From: Thioalkalivibrio sp.
Lineage (GTDB): Bacteria; Pseudomonadota; Gammaproteobacteria; Ectothiorhodospirales; Ectothiorhodospiraceae
DNA length: 12,877 nt
Reading direction: 5' to 3'
Assembly (NCBI GenBank): GCA_003553165.1
Contig: PUOZ01000146.1
Span: 1-12,877 of the forward strand
This document shows, one piece after another, positions 7,928 to 12,877 of the stretch. Every line of letters begins with the position of its first letter. Position 1 is the stretch's first letter. Made by a program: the position numbers and the translations under genes. The notes under the pieces are model-generated. The model saw only the letters and a program-made list of their open reading frames with translations. It was not told the DNA's origin and did no database searches.

Positions 7928-8130
7928 CACTGCGCGCGGTGCCTGCTGGAGACCGTGCGTCCGCAGCGGCGCAGGTTCGGTATCCGGGCCGGGATTCCGC
8001 CGACAGAGCTCGCGATGACTTTGCGGCGCCCCGATTTACGACGCCGTGGTCGTCAAAAATTTACCTGATCATCACGAAAGCTCCGCAGGGAATCCGCCCG
8101 TGCGCAACGCCCTGCCCTGCATTGGCCGTC

Positions 8131-8202
8131 CCTTGTGGGAGGCGAGCCTCTCGGCGATCTAACGGCGGAAAACCAATGCCCAGAGGCCGGCCTCCCACGG
8201 GG
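8131..8202. repeat. REP-doublet (REPIN-like) inverted repeat
   Basis: Two inverted copies of a GTGGGAGGC-type sequence face each other. The forward copy at 8135-8158 reads GTGGGAGGCGAGCCTC and then TCGGCGAT. The reverse copy ends at 8198, with GCCTCCCAC (8190-8198) perfectly complementary to 8135-8143. The outer stem extends to 13 pairs with two G-T wobbles (8131-8143 with 8190-8202). After a small internal loop it resumes with GCCTCT/AGAGGC (8146-8151 with 8182-8187). The TGTGGGAGSCGAGCCT-like core and the trailing CGGCGAT resemble the REP palindromes known from Pseudomonas and related gammaproteobacteria. The position between convergent genes is typical for such elements. Dispersal in the genome cannot be tested from this window. 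Confidence 0.65.
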
Positions 8203-8261
8203 CATCCCTTGCGCCAGCGGCAATCCGACAACCTGCGGGCTTGGGTGCTAATCGAGAAACG

Positions 8262-8744
8262 TTACAGCTTGTGTCGTTCACGCAAATGCGACAGAAACCC
8301 GGTCGCCGCATCCTCCACCAGATCCATTACCGTGGCAAAGCCCTGAGACCCACCATAGTAGGGGTCAGGCACCTCCCGTTCCGGCCTGGAGCCGGCGAAC
8401 TCCAGAAAACGATGCAGGCGCGCCTTGCCGTCCGTTGGCTGCAAGGAGCGTGCACTGCGCAGATTCTCGTCGTCCATCACTAGGATGTAATCAAACTCCA
8501 GGAAGTCCTGTGCCTGTAATCTCCGCGCCCGCTGCCCGCCCAGTTCGTAGCCGCGGGTACGGGCCGCCGCCTGGGCCCGCCGGTCCGGAGGTTCGCCGAC
8601 GTGATAACTGTGGGTTCCCGCGGAATCGACCTCTACGGCATGCTCGAGACCCGCTTCGCGTATCCGTTCCGCGAAAACCCCATGGGCCATCGGCGAGCGG
8701 CAGATGTTACCCATGCAAACCATCAAAACTCGTATCTTTGGCAT
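8262..8744 (-). CDS. Low-molecular-weight protein tyrosine phosphatase
   Basis: Cytosolic phosphatase that removes phosphate from tyrosine of proteins; in bacteria often linked to exopolysaccharide tyrosine kinases or stress signalling. The protein has 160 residues, normal for the family. The P-loop CX5R is at the N-terminus as CMGNICRS: nucleophile C10, R16, S17. The general acid is D127 in PDPYYGG near the C-terminus. The conserved DSAGTHSYHVGEPPD stretch (40-54) and the VMDDEN segment (89-94) are also present. All catalytic residues are intact. The start at 8744 is supported by AGGA at 8749-8752, four bases upstream of the ATG. It lies 113 bases downstream of purL on the same strand with no obvious terminator between them, so co-transcription is possible. 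No tyrosine kinase gene is in view, and an arsenate reductase role seems less likely from the PDPYYGG motif. Confidence 0.95.
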   Translation of the reverse strand: MPKIRVLMVCMGNICRSPMAHGVFAERIREAGLEHAVEVDSAGTHSYHVGEPPDRRAQAAARTRGYELGGQRARRLQAQDFLEFDYILVMDDENLRSARSLQPTDGKARLHRFLEFAGSRPEREVPDPYYGGSQGFATVMDLVEDAATGFLSHLRERHKL

Positions 8745-8857
8745 GAAATCCTGTCTTCTACTCAGTGATCCAGATGATCAAACGCGTCCCCTCCCGAGCG
8801 CGGCGGAGGACCTGAAGCCGTTTGTGCCGGCACCGATCCCTGTGCGCATCACGCAGC

Positions 8858-11800
8858 CTATCCTACCCATTTACGGGCATTACGAAACAGTCGCAGCCAG
8901 GGACCGTCCTCGCCCCAGGACTTCGGATGCCAGGAGTGCTGCACAGTCCGAAAGACGCGCTCGGGATGCGGCATCATGATCGTGACCCTGCCATCGCTAC
9001 TGGTGAAGCCGGTGACGCCCTCGGGAGACCCGTTGGGGTTGGCCGGATAAACGGTTGCCGGGGTTCCGTCCGCCTCCACATAACGCAGTGTCACCTGCCG
9101 CGCCGTATCCAGTCGCTGCAGGTCCGGTGGCTCCCCAAAGCGCACCCGCCCTTCCCCATGCGAGACGACCACCGGAAGGATGGACCCGGCCATGCCGGCG
9201 AGGAGTACCGAAGGGCTGTCCTCGATTCGCACCAGCGACAGGCGGGCCTCGAACTGCTCCGAGCGGTTGCGCACGAAACGCGGCCAGTGCCCGGCGCCCG
9301 GAATCAGCGGCGCCAGGTGCGACAACATCTGACACCCGTTGCAGACACCGAGCGCGAAAGTCTCCGGACGTTCGAAAAAGGCCTGGAACCCGTCGCGAAG
9401 CGCTGGATTGAAGAGGATGGTCTTCGCCCAGCCGCCGCCTGCACCCAGCACATCGCCGTAGGAGAAGCCGCCGCAGGCCGCCAGGCCTCGAAACCGGGCC
9501 AGGTCTTGACGACCGGTCAGGAGGTCGGTCATGTGCACATCGACGGGTTCGAAGCCGCTTCGTTCAAAGGCCGCGGCCATTTCGACCTGGCCATTCACGC
9601 CCTGCTCGCGCAGGATCGCAACCCGCGGGCGCTGGCCGGTCGCCACGAAGGGTGCAGCGACATCCTCGTCCGGTGCGAAAGTCAGGTCGACCCGCAACCC
9701 GCCGTCGTCCGCCACCCGCTCCAGTTCTTCGCGGGCGCAATCAGGCTCGTCACGCAGCCGTTGCATGTGGAAGCTGGTTTCCTGCCACTGGTGCTGGAGG
9801 CTCCTGCGGTCCGTGTCCAACAGCAGCGTCGCGCCCTGGCGGACGCGCACCGCCCCGGAGGGATCCAGTGTCGCCACCAGGCGGACGTGCCCCTGCAGAC
9901 CCAATGCCGCGAAGGCCTCGCGGACCTCGGTTTCGGCTCCGGGCGCCAGTTGCACCACAGCGCCCAGTTCCTCGTTGAACAACCAGGGAAGCACCGCGTC
10001 AGCCGCGGGCACGGTGATATCCAGACCACAGCGCCCGGCGAAGGCCATCTCCAGCAGGGTCACGATCAGGCCGCCGTCGGAGCGGTCGTGATAGGCGGTG
10101 ATCCGTCCCCGGGTCTTCAGGTGCTGAATGACTCCAAAGAATCCGCGCAAACGCTCGGCGTTCACCAGGTCGGGCGGTGACTGGCCGATCGTTCCGTGAA
10201 CCTGCGCGAATGCGGAACCGCCCAGCCGCGACTGCCCCTCACCGAGGTCGATCAGCCACAGCGGGCCGCCTGCTTCGGTATCGGGCAGTGGGGTCAAGGT
10301 GCGGCGCACGTCGGTGACCGGGGCGAACCCCGAGACGATCAGGGACACTGGGGAGATCATCTGCCGTGGCGCACCGTCCTGTTCCCAGACCGTGCGCATC
10401 GACAGCGAGTCCTTGCCCACCGGGATACTGATCCCCAGGCGCGGACACAGGTCCTCGCCAATCGCCCGCACGGTGTCGAACAGGGCCGCGTCCTGGCCCG
10501 GCACTCCTGCCGCCGCCATCCAGTTCGCGGAGAGCCGGATCTGTCCTGTATCCGCGATATCGGCTCCGGCGAGATTGGTAATGACCTCGCCGACGGCCAT
10601 TCGCCCCGAGGCCGGCGCCGACAGAATGGCCAACGGGGTCCGTTCACCCATGGCCATCGCCTCGCCGGTGAACGCATCGAAATCGGTCAGCGTGATGGCG
10701 CAATCGGCCACCGGCACCTGCCAGGGGCCGACCATCTGGTCGCGCGCGGTAAGCCCACCCACCGAGCGATCTCCGATGGTGATCAGGAAGTGCTTGGCCG
10801 CCACCGAGGGCAGACGCAGCACGCGAGAAAGGGCATCAGCGAGGTCTGCACGTGATGACAGGCCGGTCTCGCGCCCTGGCAGTCGGGAGTCGACGCGTGT
10901 CATCCGCGGCGTCTTTCCCAGCAGCACCGACATTGGCAGGTCCACCGCTGGTGCACCCAGCAGCGTGTCGTCCACGCGCAGGTGCGCCGCATCGGTGGCC
11001 TCGCCGACCACCGCGAAGGGCGCCCGCTCCCTTTCCGCGATCGCAAGAAACGTCGGGAGCCGGTCCGCTGCGATCGCCAGGACGTAGCGCTCCTGCGCCT
11101 CGTTGCACCAGAGCTCCAGCGGCGATAGCCCTGGCTCCGCTGACGGCACTTTGCGCAGTTCGATCACTCCGCCCCGCCCGGCATCGTTCAGGATCTCGGG
11201 AATCGCATTGGAGAGCCCGCCGGCACCGACATCGTGAATGGACAGGATCGGGTTTCCGGCACCCAGGGCGGTACAACGGTCTATCACCTCCTGGCAACGG
11301 CGCTCCATCTCGGGGTTTCCGCGCTGCACCGAGGCGAAGTCGAGTTGCTCAGCGCTGGCGCCACTGGCCACCGAGGAGGCCGCACCACCGCCAAGCCCGA
11401 TCAGCATCGCCGGTCCGCCCAGCACGATGATGGGGGTGCCGCCGGGCAGGGACTCCTTGTGTACGTGTTCCCGGCGTATCGACCCCAGGCCGCCCGCGAT
11501 CATGATTGGTTTGTGATAGCCGAACAGCATGCGCGCATCGCCGCTCCCCGCCTCCAGCTCCAGGGTCCGGAAGTAACCGGCCAGGGCCGGCCGCCCGAAC
11601 TCATTGTTGAAGGCCGCTCCGCCAATGGGACCGTCGATCATGATGCCCAGCGCGCTCTCGATCCGGGCCGGACGTCCGAAATCGACCTCCCAGGGCTGCA
11701 CAAAGTCGGGAATGCGGAGATTGGACACGCTGAACCCGGTCAGGCCGGCCTTGGGCTTGGAACCGCGCCCGGTCGCTCCCTCGTCGCGGATCTCGCCACC

Positions 11801-12742
11801 GGAACCCGTGGCGGCCCCGGGGAATGGCGAGATCGCGGTGGGATGATTGTGCGTCTCCACCTTCATCAGGATCGGCAGATCGACCTCGACCCGGCGGTAC
11901 GCGCCGGAGTCGGCATCGGGAATCAGGCGCGTGCCGGTGTGCCCTTCGATCACCGAGGCGTTGTCGCAATACGCGGACAGTACGCCCTCGGGGTTCTGGT
12001 TGTAGGTATGACGGATCATTCCGAACAGGGTCTGATCCTGTACCTCGCCATCCAGGACCCAGCTGGCGTTGAAGATCTTGTGCCGGCAATGTTCCGAATT
12101 GGCCTGGGCGAACATCATCAGTTCGGCGTCGGTGGGCGCGCGCGCCATCGACCGATAGGCCTCGGCCAGGTACAGGATCTCGTCGCCGGACAGAGCCAGC
12201 CCGAGTTCGCGATTCGCCGCCTCCAGAGCGGCGACCGCATCCGGCTCCAGCTCCACCAGGCCCAGGGGCCGCGGCGCCTCCTCGCGAAACAGCGCGGCCG
12301 CCCCGGCGGAATCGGCCAACACGGTCTCGGTCATGCGATCGTGCAGGGCGGCAGCCAGCACATCCAGCGGCAATGCCCTGATGGAAGCCCCTTCGACGAA
12401 CCAGTGGATTCCACGTTCGATGCGGCGCAGCGCGGGCTCCAGGCCGGCATGAAAGGCAATCTCGGTCGCCTTGGAGGACCATGGGCTGATGGTCCCCATC
12501 CGGGGAATCACGAACAGGGACCACCCGGGTTCGAACTCCGGCGTCGTCCAGGGATCGCCTTCCCCCAGCAGCAGGTCGGCGAGGCGCGCATCCTCTTCGG
12601 CCGACAACTCCCGACGCGTTTCCACGAAGTAGATGAAACGCGCCGCCAGTCGCCCCACTTCCGGGAATCGCTCCTTCAGACGCGCCTCGCGCTGCCGGAT
12701 TCGGAAGGGCGACAAGGCCCTGCCCCCCTCGAAAACTCGCAT
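8858..12742 (-). CDS. purL: Phosphoribosylformylglycinamidine synthase (FGAM synthetase)
   Basis: Fourth step of de novo purine synthesis: FGAR plus glutamine plus ATP gives FGAM, glutamate and ADP. This is the large single-chain form, 1,294 aa against 1,295 in E. coli. An N-terminal PurS-like domain occupies about 1-150 and includes [14 protein letters not shown] (83-96). A linker at about 165-215 leads to the AIRS-like synthetase core, with [12 protein letters not shown] (214-225), [20 protein letters not shown] (294-313) and [12 protein letters not shown] (501-512), and a second half to about 990. The C-terminal class I glutaminase (from about 1038) has C1134 in GVCNGCQ, H1259 and E1261, one lower than the E. 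coli triad. The start at 12742 is chosen because it aligns with the E. coli N-terminus and GGGGA (12749-12753) sits six bases upstream. The frame stays open upstream almost to the window edge, but using that would run over the promoter and the tmRNA gene. Confidence 0.97.
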   Translation of the reverse strand: MRVFEGGRALSPFRIRQREARLKERFPEVGRLAARFIYFVETRRELSAEEDARLADLLLGEGDPWTTPEFEPGWSLFVIPRMGTISPWSSKATEIAFHAGLEPALRRIERGIHWFVEGASIRALPLDVLAAALHDRMTETVLADSAGAAALFREEAPRPLGLVELEPDAVAALEAANRELGLALSGDEILYLAEAYRSMARAPTDAELMMFAQANSEHCRHKIFNASWVLDGEVQDQTLFGMIRHTYNQNPEGVLSAYCDNASVIEGHTGTRLIPDADSGAYRRVEVDLPILMKVETHNHPTAISPFPGAATGSGGEIRDEGATGRGSKPKAGLTGFSVSNLRIPDFVQPWEVDFGRPARIESALGIMIDGPIGGAAFNNEFGRPALAGYFRTLELEAGSGDARMLFGYHKPIMIAGGLGSIRREHVHKESLPGGTPIIVLGGPAMLIGLGGGAASSVASGASAEQLDFASVQRGNPEMERRCQEVIDRCTALGAGNPILSIHDVGAGGLSNAIPEILNDAGRGGVIELRKVPSAEPGLSPLELWCNEAQERYVLAIAADRLPTFLAIAERERAPFAVVGEATDAAHLRVDDTLLGAPAVDLPMSVLLGKTPRMTRVDSRLPGRETGLSSRADLADALSRVLRLPSVAAKHFLITIGDRSVGGLTARDQMVGPWQVPVADCAITLTDFDAFTGEAMAMGERTPLAILSAPASGRMAVGEVITNLAGADIADTGQIRLSANWMAAAGVPGQDAALFDTVRAIGEDLCPRLGISIPVGKDSLSMRTVWEQDGAPRQMISPVSLIVSGFAPVTDVRRTLTPLPDTEAGGPLWLIDLGEGQSRLGGSAFAQVHGTIGQSPPDLVNAERLRGFFGVIQHLKTRGRITAYHDRSDGGLIVTLLEMAFAGRCGLDITVPAADAVLPWLFNEELGAVVQLAPGAETEVREAFAALGLQGHVRLVATLDPSGAVRVRQGATLLLDTDRRSLQHQWQETSFHMQRLRDEPDCAREELERVADDGGLRVDLTFAPDEDVAAPFVATGQRPRVAILREQGVNGQVEMAAAFERSGFEPVDVHMTDLLTGRQDLARFRGLAACGGFSYGDVLGAGGGWAKTILFNPALRDGFQAFFERPETFALGVCNGCQMLSHLAPLIPGAGHWPRFVRNRSEQFEARLSLVRIEDSPSVLLAGMAGSILPVVVSHGEGRVRFGEPPDLQRLDTARQVTLRYVEADGTPATVYPANPNGSPEGVTGFTSSDGRVTIMMPHPERVFRTVQHSWHPKSWGEDGPWLRLFRNARKWVG

Positions 12743-12773
12743 CAAATGTCCCCGCGGCCCAAAATGAGGGGCC

Positions 12774-12779
12774 ATTGTA
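12774..12779 (-). promoter_or_regulatory. Predicted -10 box of the purL promoter
   Basis: On the minus strand the sequence reads TACAAT, five of six to the sigma70 -10 consensus. It would start transcription near 12767 and leave a leader of about 25 nt containing the GGGGA ribosome-binding site. No good -35 box is found at 16-18 bases; the best match (TCAGCA) is three of six, so an activator or another start remains possible. No PurR-type operator was recognised. Confidence 0.5.
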
Positions 12780-12800
12780 CCCAAGCCGGACGCATTGCTG

Positions 12801-12829
12801 ATGGCAGGGAACTGGAATTCCGGTAGACT
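12801..12829 (+). promoter_or_regulatory. Predicted promoter of ssrA (tmRNA)
   Basis: A -35-like ATGGCA (12801-12806, four of six) and a -10-like TAGACT (12824-12829, four of six) are spaced by 17 bases. Transcription would begin near 12836, about ten bases before the mature 5' end at 12846, leaving a short leader for RNase P to remove. The spacer contains a GGAATTCC palindrome (12814-12821) within a near-palindromic 14-mer (12811-12824). Plausible from position; the boxes are only fair. Confidence 0.45.
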
Positions 12830-12845
12830 GTCATACCAGTACCAA

Positions 12846-12877
12846 GGGGACGACATGGTTTCGACGTGGGTCACAAA
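12846..12877 (+). ncRNA. ssrA: tmRNA (SsrA), 5' end only, cut by window edge
   Basis: The last 32 bases match the characteristic 5' end of transfer-messenger RNA: a GGGG start that forms the acceptor stem with the 3' end, then GACATGGTTTCGACG, the tRNA-like D-arm region common in proteobacterial tmRNAs, then GTGGGTCACAAA leading into the next helix. tmRNA, with SmpB, rescues stalled ribosomes and tags the incomplete peptide for degradation. The mRNA-like part, pseudoknots and 3' acceptor end lie outside the window, so the tag peptide cannot be read. The call rests on a short but distinctive sequence. Confidence 0.85.

Larger units (their letters stand above)
7888..8261. other. Convergent intergenic region between rne and the phosphatase gene
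   Basis: Gap of 374 bases between two convergent genes. It holds the rne 3' hairpin (7901-7927) and a REP-doublet element (8131-8202), both listed separately. A further weak 5-bp inverted repeat ACGAC/GTCGT lies near 8039-8054, followed by CAAAAATTT; it lacks a T run in the right place for a terminator. I see no gene in the rest. Confidence 0.6.

Noticed and set aside
8822..12826. Long open frames on the plus strand across purL (for example 8822-10180 and 11234-12826)
   Set aside because: They lie antisense to purL, whose catalytic motifs are complete. They show no domain and reflect GC-rich codon periodicity.
1..12877. CRISPR array, insertion sequence, prophage or toxin-antitoxin pair
   Set aside because: No regularly spaced repeats, transposase, integrase or small paired genes were seen on either strand.

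Overview
The window reads as ordinary chromosomal housekeeping DNA from a GC-rich gammaproteobacterium, perhaps a relative of the Chromatiales, although that is a guess. The group is suggested by the divergent rne / rluC arrangement with a HAD hydrolase gene after rluC, by a fused single-chain PurL of about 1,294 residues, by an RNase E with a long disordered tail, and by a REP-type palindrome of the kind common in gammaproteobacteria. No phage, insertion sequence, CRISPR array or rRNA/tRNA gene was seen.

Left part, minus strand: a HAD phosphatase gene (cut by the window edge) overlaps the end of rluC (23S rRNA pseudouridine synthase) in an ATGA junction. Upstream of rluC lies a large c-di-GMP protein with receiver, PAS, GGDEF and EAL domains, apparently intact for both cyclase and phosphodiesterase chemistry. 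Its sampled GC content is lower than that of its neighbours. It sits between rluC and rne, which are usually adjacent and divergent in this group.

Middle: about 980 bases without a convincing gene separate the c-di-GMP gene from rne. They hold a cluster of inverted repeats, a good sigma70-type promoter and a roughly 300-nt rne leader with three consecutive hairpins just before the start codon. This fits the known habit of rne of controlling its own mRNA through a long 5' leader. rne (plus strand, 1,050 aa) ends in a strong hairpin. It is followed by a 370-base convergent gap that carries a REP-doublet (REPIN-like) element.

Right part, minus strand: purL (formylglycinamidine ribonucleotide synthase, purine synthesis) is followed 113 bases downstream by a low-molecular-weight protein tyrosine phosphatase gene. 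Divergent from purL, at the extreme right edge, the first 32 bases of a tmRNA gene (ssrA) are visible on the plus strand. A compact intergenic region of about 100 bases holds both promoters.

The genes do not form one pathway. RNA metabolism is the main theme (rne, rluC, ssrA), with purine synthesis and signalling genes alongside. No wholly new multi-gene system was found. The most interesting points are the c-di-GMP gene between rluC and rne, the structured DNA upstream of rne, and the REPIN-like repeat.
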